From Methylorubrum salsuginis (lineage in GTDB: Bacteria; Pseudomonadota; Alphaproteobacteria; Rhizobiales; Beijerinckiaceae): 64,000 nt of DNA. Of the stretch, positions 1 to 10,200 are shown piece after piece. Positions within the stretch are counted from its first letter, which is position 1, and each line of letters starts with the position of its first letter. The position numbers and the translations under genes were made by a program. The notes under the pieces are model-generated. The model was not told where the DNA came from. It did no database searches and saw only the letters and a program-made list of their open reading frames with translations. The stretch is from contig NZ_FOSV01000008.1 in assembly GCF_900114375.1 (NCBI RefSeq), forward strand, positions 123,152-187,151. Direction: 5' to 3'.

Positions 1-9
1 GACCGCTCG

Positions 10-2331
10 ATGGCCGTGACGAAGACCGTGAACGGGCTCATCGCCGAGGAACTCGGCGTTCGCGAGGGGCAGGTCGCGGCGGCGGTCGAGCTGCTCGACG
101 GCGGCTACACGGTCCCCTTCGTCGCCCGCTACCGCAAGGAGGCGACGGGCTCCCTCGACGACGCGCAGCTGCGCACGCTCGCCGAGCGCCTCGGCTACCT
201 GCGCGACCTCGCCGAGCGCCGCACCGCCATCACCGAGAGCATCCGGGCGCAGGGCAAGCTGACGCCGGAGCTGTCGGCGGCCATCGCGGGCGCCGAGACC
301 AAGGCGCGGCTGGAGGACATCTACCTGCCGTTCCGCCCCAAGCGTCGCTCCAAGGCGCAGACCGCCCGCGAAGCCGGCCTCACGCCGCTCGCCGAAACCC
401 TGCTCGCCAAGCCCGAGACGCATCCGGAGCGGGCGGCGCAAGGCTATGTCGCGGCCGACAAGGGCATCGAAACCGCTGAAGCCGCCCTGGAAGGGGCGCG
501 GGCCATCCTGATCGAGCGATTCGCCGAGGATGCCGACCTGATCGGGCGCCTGCGCGAGGATTTCTGGCGCACCGGCGAGGCGGTCTCACGCGTGCGCAAG
601 GGCAAGGAGGCGACGGGCCAGAAATTCGCGGACTATTTCGACTGGCGCGAGCGCCTCGAAAAGATGCCCTCGCACCGGGTGCTGGCGCTGTTTCGCGGCG
701 AGGCCGAGGAGGTGTTGGAGATCGGGCTTTCGGCGGACGGAGAGGATTCGCCCTCCGGCCTGCCCGGCCCGTTCGAGCTCGCGGTGTGCCGCCGCCACGC
801 CGTCTCGGCCCGCGGGCGTCCGGCCGATGCGTGGCTCATCGAGACCGTGCGGGTCGCATGGCGCACCAAGATCCGCACCGGCATCAAGACGGACCTGCGC
901 ACCCGCCTGTTCGAGCGAGCCGAGGACGCCGCCGTGAAGGTGTTTGCCGGCAACCTCAAGGACCTGCTGCTGGCTGCCCCCGCGGGCGGGCGGGCCACCC
1001 TCGGGCTCGATCCGGGCTACCGCAACGGCGTGAAGGCGGCCGTGGTGGACGCCACCGGCAAGGTGCTCGCCGTCGAGACCACCTACCCGCACGAGCCGCA
1101 GCGGCGCTGGAACGAGGCGGTGGCCTCCCTCGGAAAGCTCTGCCGCCGACACGGTGTCGAGCTGATTGCGGTCGGCAACGGCACCGCCTCGCGCGAGACC
1201 GATCGGCTCGCCGCCGAGATCATTTCGGCCAACCCCGATCTGAGTCTCGCCAAGGTGATGGTCTCGGAGGCGGGCGCCTCGGTCTACTCCGCGTCCGCCA
1301 TCGCCTCGAAGGAGTTGCCCGATCTCGACGTGTCGCATCGCGGCGCCGTCTCGATCGCGCGGCGGCTTCAGGATCCTCTGGCCGAACTCGTGAAGATCGA
1401 CCCGAAATCCATCGGCGTCGGCCAGTACCAGCACGATATCGGCGAGCAGAAGCTGTCACGCTCCCTCGACGGCGTGGTCGAGGACGCGGTGAACGCGGTC
1501 GGCGTCGATGTGAACACCGCCTCCGTGCCGCTGCTGGCGCAGGTCTCGGGCTTGAGCGAATCGGTGGCCAACAAGATCGTGGCCTTCCGCGACGGCAACG
1601 GCCCGTTCCGCACCCGCGCGACGCTCAAGAAAGTGCCGGGCCTCGGCCCCAAGACCTTCGAGCTGGCCGCGGGCTTCCTGCGCATCCCCGACGGGGCCGA
1701 CCCGCTCGACCGCTCCGGCGTCCACCCGGAGGCCTATCCGGTGGTGCGCCGTATTCTCGAAGCGACGAAGAGCGACATCAAAGTGCTGATCGGCAATGCG
1801 GCGGTGCTGGGCGGGCTTTCCCCTGAGCGCTTCGCCGACGAGCGCTTCGGCGTGCCGACCGTGCGCGACATCCTCAAGGAGCTGGAAAAGCCCGGCCGCG
1901 ATCCGCGCCCCGCCTTCAAGACCGCGAGCTTTCAGGAGGGGGTCGAAAAGATCTCCGACCTCAAGCCGGGGATGCAGCTGGAGGGCGTCGTTACCAACGT
2001 CGCGGCCTTCGGCGCCTTCGTCGATGTCGGCGTCCATCAGGACGGGCTGGTGCACATCTCGGCCATGGCCCGCCGCCGCATCGCCGCACCGTCCGAGGTG
2101 GTGAAGGCGGGCGACGTCGTGCGGGTGCTGGTGCTGTCGGTGGACGTGCCGCGCAAGCGCATCGGGTTGTCGATGCGGCTCGACGATCCGGTCGATGGGA
2201 CGCCGGTCGCGGTAAGGAGCGCGGGGCCGCGGCCGGTTCCTGTGGCGCAGAAGCCAGCGGCGCAGCCTGAGCGCGGTGGGGCGCTGGCGGATGCGTTTCG
2301 CAGAGCCAAGGGGCAGCCGTCGGGACGATGA
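10..2331 (+). CDS. tex: Tex-family S1 RNA-binding protein
   Basis: Tex is a nucleic-acid-binding protein associated with transcription in many bacteria. The 773 residues match the family's usual length and domain order: an N-terminal helical Tex_N region (about 5-200), a YqgF/RNase H-like domain beginning near residue 330 (TLGLDPGYRNG), helix-hairpin-helix segments around 510-560 (VPGLGPKTFELAAGF), and an S1 domain near 655-725 (GVVTNVAAFGAFVDVGVHQD). A Pro/Ala-rich tail follows. The ATG at 10 gives the conserved start MAVTKTVNGLIAEELGV; only nine bases lie upstream in the window, so the ribosome binding site cannot be judged. It is convergent with the oxidoreductase gene across an inverted-repeat element. 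Family assignment is secure; the physiological role in this organism is not visible. Confidence 0.95.
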   Translation: MAVTKTVNGLIAEELGVREGQVAAAVELLDGGYTVPFVARYRKEATGSLDDAQLRTLAERLGYLRDLAERRTAITESIRAQGKLTPELSAAIAGAETKARLEDIYLPFRPKRRSKAQTAREAGLTPLAETLLAKPETHPERAAQGYVAADKGIETAEAALEGARAILIERFAEDADLIGRLREDFWRTGEAVSRVRKGKEATGQKFADYFDWRERLEKMPSHRVLALFRGEAEEVLEIGLSADGEDSPSGLPGPFELAVCRRHAVSARGRPADAWLIETVRVAWRTKIRTGIKTDLRTRLFERAEDAAVKVFAGNLKDLLLAAPAGGRATLGLDPGYRNGVKAAVVDATGKVLAVETTYPHEPQRRWNEAVASLGKLCRRHGVELIAVGNGTASRETDRLAAEIISANPDLSLAKVMVSEAGASVYSASAIASKELPDLDVSHRGAVSIARRLQDPLAELVKIDPKSIGVGQYQHDIGEQKLSRSLDGVVEDAVNAVGVDVNTASVPLLAQVSGLSESVANKIVAFRDGNGPFRTRATLKKVPGLGPKTFELAAGFLRIPDGADPLDRSGVHPEAYPVVRRILEATKSDIKVLIGNAAVLGGLSPERFADERFGVPTVRDILKELEKPGRDPRPAFKTASFQEGVEKISDLKPGMQLEGVVTNVAAFGAFVDVGVHQDGLVHISAMARRRIAAPSEVVKAGDVVRVLVLSVDVPRKRIGLSMRLDDPVDGTPVAVRSAGPRPVPVAQKPAAQPERGGALADAFRRAKGQPSGR

Positions 2332-2335
2332 AGGC

Positions 2336-2453
2336 ACGTCCCCTCCCCCTTGCGGGGAGAGGTTCGGGGTGGGGGTGGTTCAGGAGGAACCGCTCCGGTG
2401 CCTTCTGCCCGCCCCCCTCCCTCTCCTCCCCGCAAGGGGGAGGAGAGGCGCCC
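2336..2453. repeat. Palindromic intergenic element between convergent genes
   Basis: Two arms, CCCTCCCCCTTGCGGGGAG near 2341-2359 and its near-complement around 2421-2445, face each other across about 60 bases. Each arm also contains its own small hairpin (CCCC-TTGC-GGGG on the left, CCCC-GCAA-GGGG on the right). The element exactly fills the gap between the stops of tex and the oxidoreductase gene. It resembles REP-like dispersed elements common in high-GC alphaproteobacteria and could act as a two-way transcription barrier, although no U-tract is seen. Confidence 0.6.
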
Positions 2454-2454
2454 G

Positions 2455-4617
2455 TCAGTTCGAGCGCGAGACCTCGACCAGATTGTCCGAGAACGACGGC
2501 GCGTGGCCCATGTCGGTGAAGGCGCCCGACGAGATGCTGTTGACCGTGCCCTCGTTGAGCTGGCGCCAGTAGCCCAGCGTCGCCACCACGATGCCGGGGT
2601 TCACGTCGTCGGTGATGCGCGCCACGCCCTTGAAGGCGCCGCGGTCGTTGCCGACCTGGACCCGGTCGCCGTTGCGGATGCCGCGGGCGTCGGCGTCGGC
2701 TTGGTTGATCATCACGAACTGCTCGCCCTGGCCCTTCTGCTTGTCCTCCATGTTGGCGTAGCAGGAGTTCAGGAAGTAGTGGCTCTTCGGCGAGACGATG
2801 TTGAGCGGGAAGCGCTTGGCGAGTTCCGGATCGTTCGTGTGGGACTCGCGCGGGCCGAGGTAGTCGGGCAGCGGGTCGAGCGCCTCGCCGGGCTGGAAGC
2901 CCTCGTACATCTGCCGGAACGGGGGGGCGACGAAGTTCGTGGCGCCCTCGACCTTGAACATGCACTTGCCGGTGGGCGTCGGGAAGTTGCCCTCCTTATG
3001 CGGCGCGCGGTCGTCGGGCGTGCCGACCTTCAGGCGGGCGAAGCCGTGTTCGCGCATGTAGGCGAGGTCGATGCCCTCGCAGGCCGGCGACGACCAATCG
3101 ACGTAGTGCTCCAGGCACTCCGAGTCGGTCCACTTGAAGTTCTCTTCCTCGTAGCCGAGCCGGGCGGCGAGCCGGCGGAAGATCTCGTTGTTCGGGATCG
3201 CCTCGCCCGGCGCCTCGGCGCATTTGGTGTTGTAGGTGAGGTAGAGGTGGCCCCAGGACAGGATCATGTCCTCCATCTCCGCGCCCATGGTCGCCGGCAG
3301 CAGGATGTCGGCGTAGGAGGCGGTGTCGGAGATGAAGTGCTCGGCCGAGACCATGAACAGGTCCTCGCGCATCAGCCCCTCGACGATCTTGTCGGTCTCG
3401 GGCGCCTGCGTGACCGGGTTCGAGTTCCAGCACATCATCGACATGATGGGCGGATCGAGTTGCATCTCGCCGGTGAGTGCCCGGCCGATCTGCAGGTTCG
3501 AGACGACGCGGGTGCCCTCCGGAATCAGGTCCGGGCGGCAGATGACGTCGAACTTGTAGGGGTGCTCCCACACGCCGAACTGGGTGATGCCGCCGCCGAC
3601 ATGGCGCCACGCGCCCGTGAGCGCCGGGATGCAGGCGACCGCCCGGATCGTCTGGCCGCCGCCGTAATGCCGCTCCAGCGCCACGCCGATGCGGATGCCC
3701 ACCGGCTGCTCGGTTGCCATCTCGCGGGCGAGCTTGCGGATGTCCTCGGCCGGCACGCCGGTGATCTCGGCGGCCCATTCGGGCGTGCGGGTGCTGGCCC
3801 GCTCCTTCAGCTCCTCGAAGCCGACCGTGTAGTTGTCGACATAGTCCTGATCGACAAGGCCCTGCTCGATGATCGAGTTGATCAGCGCCATGGCGAGCGC
3901 GCCGTCGGTGCCGGGCTTCGGCGCGATGTGCCAGTCGGCGGCCTTGGCGGTGCGCGAGGCGTAGGTGTCGATCACGACGACCTTGGCGCCCTTCTTCTGC
4001 GCGTCCTTCACGATCGCCCAGTGGTGCAGATTGGTGCTGACCGAGTTGCAGGCCCAGATGACGATGTACTTGGAGTGGATGTAGCTGTCGGGGTCCAGGC
4101 CCGCGGTCGGGCCGACCGTGAGGAGCCACGCGGTGCAGGAGCCTTCGCCGCAGAAGGTGCGCTCGGTGACGGTGGCGCCCATGCGGTTGAAGAAGGCGTC
4201 GCCGCCGTTCAGCCCGTGCACGAGGCCCTGGTTGCCGAGATAGCTATAGGGCGCGATGGCCTGCGGACCGTGACGGTCGATGATGTCCTTCCAGCGCGTG
4301 ACGATGGTGTCGAGCGCCTCGTCCCAGCTGATGCGCTCGAACGCTTTCGAGCCCTTCGGGCCGACCCGCTTCATCGGGTAGAGCAGCCGGTCGGGATGGT
4401 AGTGGCGCTTCTCGTAATCCTTCAGCTTCACGCAGAGGCCGCCGCGGGTCATCGGATGATCCGGGTTGCCGCGCACGCCCTGGAGCTGTCCGTCCTTCAC
4501 GTCGAACAGCATCGAGCAGGTGTCGGGGCAATCGTGCGGGCAGCCGCCGAAGAACGTTTCCGTCAGGCTCTCGGCCTCGGCGACGATCAGGGAGTCCGGC
4601 TTGACGATCTCGTTCAT
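2455..4617 (-). CDS. Molybdopterin oxidoreductase, DMSO-reductase family
   Basis: A 720-residue molybdenum (or tungsten) enzyme of the Mo-bis-MGD superfamily. An N-terminal [4Fe-4S] motif is formed by C26, C30, C34 (GGCPHDCPDTC) and C62 (GGLCVK). The Mo-cofactor domains follow, with TFCGEGSCTAW near 154-164 at the place where the metal ligand normally sits, and a C-terminal dinucleotide-binding domain (NGDRVQVGNDRG). The ATG at 4617 is chosen because GGAGGAA lies five bases upstream; the frame is open further but has no comparable site. There is no twin-arginine signal, so a cytoplasmic enzyme is expected. No electron-transfer subunit gene adjoins it. The substrate cannot be read from sequence: formate dehydrogenase-like, thiosulfate/polysulfide reductase-like or another oxyanion activity are all possible. 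The fdhD gene lies about 43 kb away. Confidence 0.85.
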   Translation of the reverse strand: MNEIVKPDSLIVAEAESLTETFFGGCPHDCPDTCSMLFDVKDGQLQGVRGNPDHPMTRGGLCVKLKDYEKRHYHPDRLLYPMKRVGPKGSKAFERISWDEALDTIVTRWKDIIDRHGPQAIAPYSYLGNQGLVHGLNGGDAFFNRMGATVTERTFCGEGSCTAWLLTVGPTAGLDPDSYIHSKYIVIWACNSVSTNLHHWAIVKDAQKKGAKVVVIDTYASRTAKAADWHIAPKPGTDGALAMALINSIIEQGLVDQDYVDNYTVGFEELKERASTRTPEWAAEITGVPAEDIRKLAREMATEQPVGIRIGVALERHYGGGQTIRAVACIPALTGAWRHVGGGITQFGVWEHPYKFDVICRPDLIPEGTRVVSNLQIGRALTGEMQLDPPIMSMMCWNSNPVTQAPETDKIVEGLMREDLFMVSAEHFISDTASYADILLPATMGAEMEDMILSWGHLYLTYNTKCAEAPGEAIPNNEIFRRLAARLGYEEENFKWTDSECLEHYVDWSSPACEGIDLAYMREHGFARLKVGTPDDRAPHKEGNFPTPTGKCMFKVEGATNFVAPPFRQMYEGFQPGEALDPLPDYLGPRESHTNDPELAKRFPLNIVSPKSHYFLNSCYANMEDKQKGQGEQFVMINQADADARGIRNGDRVQVGNDRGAFKGVARITDDVNPGIVVATLGYWRQLNEGTVNSISSGAFTDMGHAPSFSDNLVEVSRSN

Positions 4618-4785
4618 GGTTCCTCCGCGCTCGAGCCGGGGCCTCGTTCGATGGGCCGGGCTTCGATGGCTGGAGGCAGCATGCCTCAATCTAAGAATAA
4701 TTCAAAATCGTCATTCGGCGTCGGTACGATACAGCACGTTGACGTGGATCGGGACCGCGACGCCGCGGTCCCGGAGGGAGCCGGC

Positions 4786-7140
4786 TCAGCCCTCGCGCAC
4801 CAGAATCAGCGTCGCCAGCGGCGGCAGGGTCAGGCTCAGCGAATGCGGCTGGCCGTGGCTCGCCTCGGCTTCCGACTGGACGCCGCCCATGTTGCCGACA
4901 TTGGAGCCGCCGTAGCGCTCGGCGTCGGAGTTGATCGCCTCGCGGTAGTAGCCGCCCGTCGGCACGCCGACGCGGTAGCCCTCGCGGGGCACGGGGGTGA
5001 AGTTCGAGACGACGATGACGACCTCGCCTTCGGTCTTGCCCTTGCGGGCCCAGGCGATGACCGAGTTGTCCTGGTCGTCGGCCACCAGCCACTGGAAGCC
5101 GCCGGGCTCGACGTCGCGGGCGTAGAGTGCGGGCGTCGACGTATAGACGTGGTTGAGGTCGCGGATCAGGTCCTTCACGCCGCCGTGGAGCTTGTCCTCC
5201 AAGAGGTGCCAGTCGAGCGACTGGTTGTGGTTCCACTCGCGCTCCTGGCCGAACTCGCCGCCCATGAAGAGCAGCTTCTTGCCCGGATGCCCCCACATGA
5301 AGCCGAAATAGGCGCGCAGGTTCGCGAATTTCTGCCAGCGGTCGCCGGGCATCTTGCCGAGTAGCGAGCCCTTCCCGTGCACGACCTCGTCGTGGGAGAG
5401 CGGCAGCACGAAGTTTTCCGAGAAGGCGTAGAGCAGCCCGAAGGTCAGGTTGTGGTGGTGGTAGCGCCGATGGATCGGGTCCTCGGACATGAACTTCAGG
5501 GTGTCGTGCATCCACCCCATGTTCCACTTGAAGCCGAAACCGAGGCCGCCGGTATAGGTCGGGTGCGAGACGCCGGGCCATGAGGTCGACTCTTCCGCCA
5601 CCGTGATGGTGCCGGGCGCGTGGCTGTAGGTCGCCTCGTTGGTCTTGCGCAGGAAGTTGATGGCGTCGAGGTTCTCGTTGCCGCCGTACTGGTTCGGGAT
5701 CCACTCGCCGGCGCGACGCGAATAGTCGAGGTAGAGCATCGAGGCCACCGCATCCACGCGGAGCCCATCGAGATGGTAGTGCTCCAGCCAGAACCGGGCG
5801 TTGGCGGTGAGGAAGGCCGAGACCTCCTCGCGACCGAAATTGTAGATGTAGGTGCCCCAATCCTGGTGGAAGCCCTGGCGCGGGTCGGCATGCTCGTAGA
5901 GATGCGTGCCGTCGAACAGGCCGAAGCCGTGGGCGTCGAGGGGGAAGTGGCCCGGCACCCAGTCGAGCAGCACACCGATGCCGGCTTCGTGGGCCGCGTT
6001 GACGAAGGCGCAGAACTCCTCCGGCGTACCGAAGCGACTGGTCGGCGCGAACAGCGAGACCGGCTGATAGCCCCAGGAGCCGTCGAACGGGTACTCGGTG
6101 ATCGGCAGAAGCTCGATATGGGTGAAGCCGAGATCCTTGACGTAGGGGATCAGGCGCTCGGACAGCTGCTTGTAGGTGAGGTAGCGGTTGCCCTCGTCGG
6201 GCACGCGCGCCCACGAGCCGAGATGGACCTCGTAGACCGACATCGCGGCATGCCGGGGGTCGCCCTTGCCGCGGGCCTCCATCCAGGATTTGTCGTGCCA
6301 AGCGGGCTCGCCGAGGCCGTGGAGCACGGAGGCCGTCTGCGGCGGGTGCTGGGCGCGGAAGGCGACCGGGTCGGCCTTGAGCGGCTGCAAGGCGCCGTCG
6401 GGCCCGCGGATCTCGAACTTGTAGTTCTGGCCGGCGGCGAGGCCGGGCACGAACAGCTCCCACACGCCGCCGCTGCGCCACAGGCGCATCGGATGGCGGC
6501 GCCCGTCCCATTCGTTGAAGTCGCCGACCACGCTGACGCGGCGGGCGTTGGGCGCCCAGACGGCGAAGCGGAAGCCGTCGATGCCGTCCAGCGTGCCCGG
6601 ATGGGCGCCGAGGACGCGATAGACGAGGTTGCTGCCGATCTGGCGCAGGCCGTCGATCTCGTGCTGCTCCAGCGAAGGGCCGAAGCCGTAGGGGTCGTGG
6701 CGGCGCGCGGTCGTGCCGTCCCAGGCCTCGACCTCGATCTCGTAGAGCGGGCGTCCGTCGCTCTTGACGCTGGCGACGTAGAACCCGTCCGGATGGACAC
6801 GCTCGAACGGCAGGCTCTGGCCGCCGGTCAGCAGCTTGGCGGCCTTGGCCTCGGGCAGGATCGCGCGGACTTCCCAGGCGCCGGGGCCGACCTGATGCGG
6901 CCCGAGCACGCCGAACGCGTCGCCATGATCGGCCGACATCACCGCGGCGACGGCCTCGGGGGAGAGCTGGGTGTCGGGCGACTGCGAGACCGGTCGGCCG
7001 ACGCGCGGCGCGGCGCCCTCGCCCGCCAGCGAATCCGCCGGCCGGGGCGCTTTCGCCTCGACCGTGCCTGACCTGTTCGGGACGTCGGCGGCCGGGCGGC
7101 GCTCGTTCGAGGGCGTAGCCTTGTCGTCCAGAGCCGTCAT
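4786..7140 (-). CDS. glgB: 1,4-alpha-glucan branching enzyme
   Basis: GlgB introduces alpha-1,6 branches into glycogen-type glucan. The 784 residues show a tail-like first 60 residues, two CBM48-type beta domains (about 65-170 and 185-280), and a GH13 barrel with nucleophile D463 (LRVDAVASMLYLDYSRR), acid/base E516 (TVAEESTSWPG) and a later LSHDEVVHGKGSL block. The ATG at 7140 has AGAGGTGA just upstream and is preferred over the in-frame TTG at 7179. It is the last glucan gene of the leftward block: the TreS-maltokinase gene lies 136 bases upstream and the oxidoreductase 168 bases downstream. GlgB makes branched substrate from the linear chains extended by GlgE. Confidence 0.95.
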   Translation of the reverse strand: MTALDDKATPSNERRPAADVPNRSGTVEAKAPRPADSLAGEGAAPRVGRPVSQSPDTQLSPEAVAAVMSADHGDAFGVLGPHQVGPGAWEVRAILPEAKAAKLLTGGQSLPFERVHPDGFYVASVKSDGRPLYEIEVEAWDGTTARRHDPYGFGPSLEQHEIDGLRQIGSNLVYRVLGAHPGTLDGIDGFRFAVWAPNARRVSVVGDFNEWDGRRHPMRLWRSGGVWELFVPGLAAGQNYKFEIRGPDGALQPLKADPVAFRAQHPPQTASVLHGLGEPAWHDKSWMEARGKGDPRHAAMSVYEVHLGSWARVPDEGNRYLTYKQLSERLIPYVKDLGFTHIELLPITEYPFDGSWGYQPVSLFAPTSRFGTPEEFCAFVNAAHEAGIGVLLDWVPGHFPLDAHGFGLFDGTHLYEHADPRQGFHQDWGTYIYNFGREEVSAFLTANARFWLEHYHLDGLRVDAVASMLYLDYSRRAGEWIPNQYGGNENLDAINFLRKTNEATYSHAPGTITVAEESTSWPGVSHPTYTGGLGFGFKWNMGWMHDTLKFMSEDPIHRRYHHHNLTFGLLYAFSENFVLPLSHDEVVHGKGSLLGKMPGDRWQKFANLRAYFGFMWGHPGKKLLFMGGEFGQEREWNHNQSLDWHLLEDKLHGGVKDLIRDLNHVYTSTPALYARDVEPGGFQWLVADDQDNSVIAWARKGKTEGEVVIVVSNFTPVPREGYRVGVPTGGYYREAINSDAERYGGSNVGNMGGVQSEAEASHGQPHSLSLTLPPLATLILVREG

Positions 7141-7276
7141 CCAGTCACCTCTTTCGATGCGCTCGTTTCGATACGACAACGAGTCGGAACGCTCCGCGCT
7201 CCGTCCCGTCGTCGCCTGATTGCGTTCTCTTGGACTGGACCGGCGCGGGCTTCTCGACCCGCGCGGGAAGAAAGAA

Positions 7277-10200
7277 TCAGGCCGATGCGCGGTCGCGCTT
7301 GGCCTCGTCCAGCATATTGAGAACCCCCCGTGCCGGGATTTCGATCCAATCCGGCCGGTTGTTGACCTCGTAATCGACCTCGTAGAGCGCTTTCGCCAGC
7401 AGGCTCAGGCGCAGCAGGCGGTCATGGGTTTCGGCGTCCTGCACGGCGGCCGGGCTGTCGGCGACGGCCTGCGCATAGCCGTCGAGGAAGGCTGCATCGA
7501 TCATGCCGCGCCACGCGATCGAGGCGTTGCGGGCCCGTTCCTCGCTGTCGCCGAAGCGGGCCGCGATCTCGCGCACCACGGTCTCGGCGCCGTAGGCGAA
7601 GGAGCGCAGCATCCCGGCGACATCCCTGAGCGGCGTCGACTTGGCGCGGCGCTGCTCGACCGGCCGCGAGGGCTCGCCCTCGAAATCGACGATGATGAGA
7701 TCGCCCTCCGAGGCCAGCACCTGGCCGAGATGGTAGTCGCCGTGGATGCGGGTCTTGGTGGCCCCCCTGAGCGGACCGGAGGCGAGCGAGGCGATCAGCG
7801 CCTCGACCTCGCCGCGGCGGGAGGCCAAAGCCTCGGCGGCGGAGCCCGGCGACCACGCTGTGATCGCGTCGAGGCCGCGGAAGGCGCGGGTGGCCTGATG
7901 GCGGGCGTCGTCGGCGAGCGCCTTGAGATCGTCCTCCGTGAACGGCTCGACCGCGAAGGCCGCATCCTCGGTGGGCGTCGCGAAGGCCTTGTGCAGCTCC
8001 GCGGTGCGCTGCCCGAGCAGGATCGCCCAGCGCAGGTGCGAGGCGAAGGCCTCCTCCGGCGTCGGCGCCTCGCTTTCGGGGGCGAGCACGACGGTGTCGA
8101 AGTCCCGCCGCAGTCCCTCCAGCATCAGGGTCCAGGCATCGCCCTGGTTGAGCACGAACTTTTGGAGAAGAGCGAGGGCCGTGCGGGTGCCGTCCTCGGC
8201 GACGTGCTCGACCACGCCGAGCAGAGCCGGGGTGTTGGCGAAGTGGGCCTCTTCCGTGAGGAAGCGGCCGATCTCGATTTCCGGATGGGTGCCGGGCTGG
8301 AGACGGCGCAGGAGCTTGAGCATCATCCGGGCGCCGATGGCGATGGAGGTGTTGCTCTGCTCCGCCGAAAGGCGGCGCACGTCGGCCGCCTCGAACGGCA
8401 CTTCGGGGTCGTAGGCCGAGGTGGTCGAGAAGACGATCTCGCCGCGCTCCGAGGGAATCGTCGTCCCGTCGCGCATCGCCTCGATCAGGGCGATGGCGAA
8501 GGGCGCGGCGGCCGCCGCCTCGTAGAGCAGCCCTGTGCGCGGTCCCCGGCGGACGCGGGCCACGGCGTGGTCGAGCAGGGCCTCGTCCTCGCGGCCCTCG
8601 TCGACGGCGAGCGGCACGAAGTAGTCCTGGCGCTCGCCGTTGGCGAGCGTCACCGCCACCCGCGGCAGCAGGAACTTGCCCTCGCCGGAGGCGTCCTTGA
8701 CGATGGCGCTGTCATCGACCTGCACGGCCTTGATGCGCGAGCCCTTCGCGCCGAACCAGCGGCGCGAGTTGATGAAGGCGGGCGCCACCGTGCGTTCGAA
8801 GGCGGTGCGCTCGCGGCCCTTGATCAGGGTCTCGACGCCGCCGGTCAGCACCAGAGTGAACAGCTCCGGGGTCGCGGGCTGCGGGCCGATCTCGCCGGTA
8901 TTGGCCGCCGAGAGTGAGAACCAGTAGAAGCCGTAGGCCGGCAGCGTCAGCAGGTAGGGCAGCTCGCCGATGGCCGGGAATTGGCTGCCGCCGGTCAGCT
9001 CGACGGGAATCGCGCCGCGCAGATCCGAGAGATCGAGCTGCACGGCTTGGGGCGCGCGGGAGAGGTTGGCCACGCACAGGATGCGCTCGCCCTCGTGCTC
9101 GCGCAGCCACGCCAGCACCTTGCGGTTGGTCGGATACAGGAACTGGATTGCGCCGCGCCCCAGCGCGACGGAGTTGTTGCGGATCGCGATCATGCGCCGC
9201 GTCCAGTTGAGCAGCGAAGTCTGCGCCTGGGTCTGCGCCTCGACGTTGATCGCGTCGTAGCCGTAGATCGGGTCCTGGATCGCGGGCAGGAACAGGCGCT
9301 GCGGGTTGGCGCGGGAGAAGCCGCCGTTGCGGTCGGGCGACCATTGCATCGGCGTGCGAACGCCGTCGCGGTCGCCGAGATAGATGTTGTCGCCCATGCC
9401 GATCTCGTCGCCGTAATAGAGCACTGGCGTGCCGGGCATCGACAGGACGAGGGACTTCATCAGCTCGATCTTGCGCCGGTCGTTCTCCAGGAGCGGCGCG
9501 AGGCGGCGGCGGATGCCGAGATTGATGCGGGCGCGCCGCTCGGCGGCATAGAACGACCAGAGATAATCACGCTCCTCCGCCGTCACCATTTCGAGCGTCA
9601 GCTCGTCGTGGTTGCGCAGGAAGATGGCCCACTGGCAGCCCTCCGGGATTTCCGGGGTCTGGCGCATGATGTCGGTGATCGGGTGCCGGTCCTCGCGGGC
9701 GATCGCCATGTACATGCGCGGCATCAGCGGGAAGTGGAACGCCATGTGGCATTCGTCGCCGTCGCCGAAATACTGCGCGGTCTCCTCCGGCCACTGGTTG
9801 GCCTCGGCCAGGAGCATCCGGTCCGGATAGCTCTCGTCGAGCGCCGCGCGGATCTTCTTGATGACGTCGTGGGTCTCGGCGAGGTTCTCGCAGTTCGTGC
9901 CGTCGCGCTCGATCAGGTAGGGGATCGCGTCGAGGCGCAGACCGTCCACGCCCATGTCGAGCCAGTAGCGCATCACCTCGATCACGGCCTCCAAGACGGC
10001 CGGGTTGTCGAAGTTGAGATCGGGCTGGTGGCTGTAGAACCGGTGCCAGAAATACTGCTTGGCGACCGGGTCCCAGGTCCAGTTCGAGGCTTCCGTGTCG
10101 AGGAAGATGATGCGCGTGTCGCTATAGGGCTCGTCGGTGTCCGACCAGACGTAGAAGTTCCGCTCCGGCGAGCCGGGCGGCGCCTCGCGGGCGCGCTGGA

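Noticed and set aside
2455..4617. Firm naming as formate dehydrogenase.
   Set aside because: No NAD or quinone partner subunit adjoins it, and the active-site region does not by itself identify formate as substrate.
2350..5364. Plus-strand open frame of 1004 codons opposite the oxidoreductase and glgB genes.
   Set aside because: Antisense shadow created by strong G/C third-position bias; the composition is Val/Ala/Arg/Asp-rich with no domain, and the opposite strand holds clear enzymes.
7141..7179. Longer GlgB start at TTG 7179.
   Set aside because: The ATG at 7140 has a proper AGAGGTGA ribosome binding site and the extra 13 residues are not GlgB-like.
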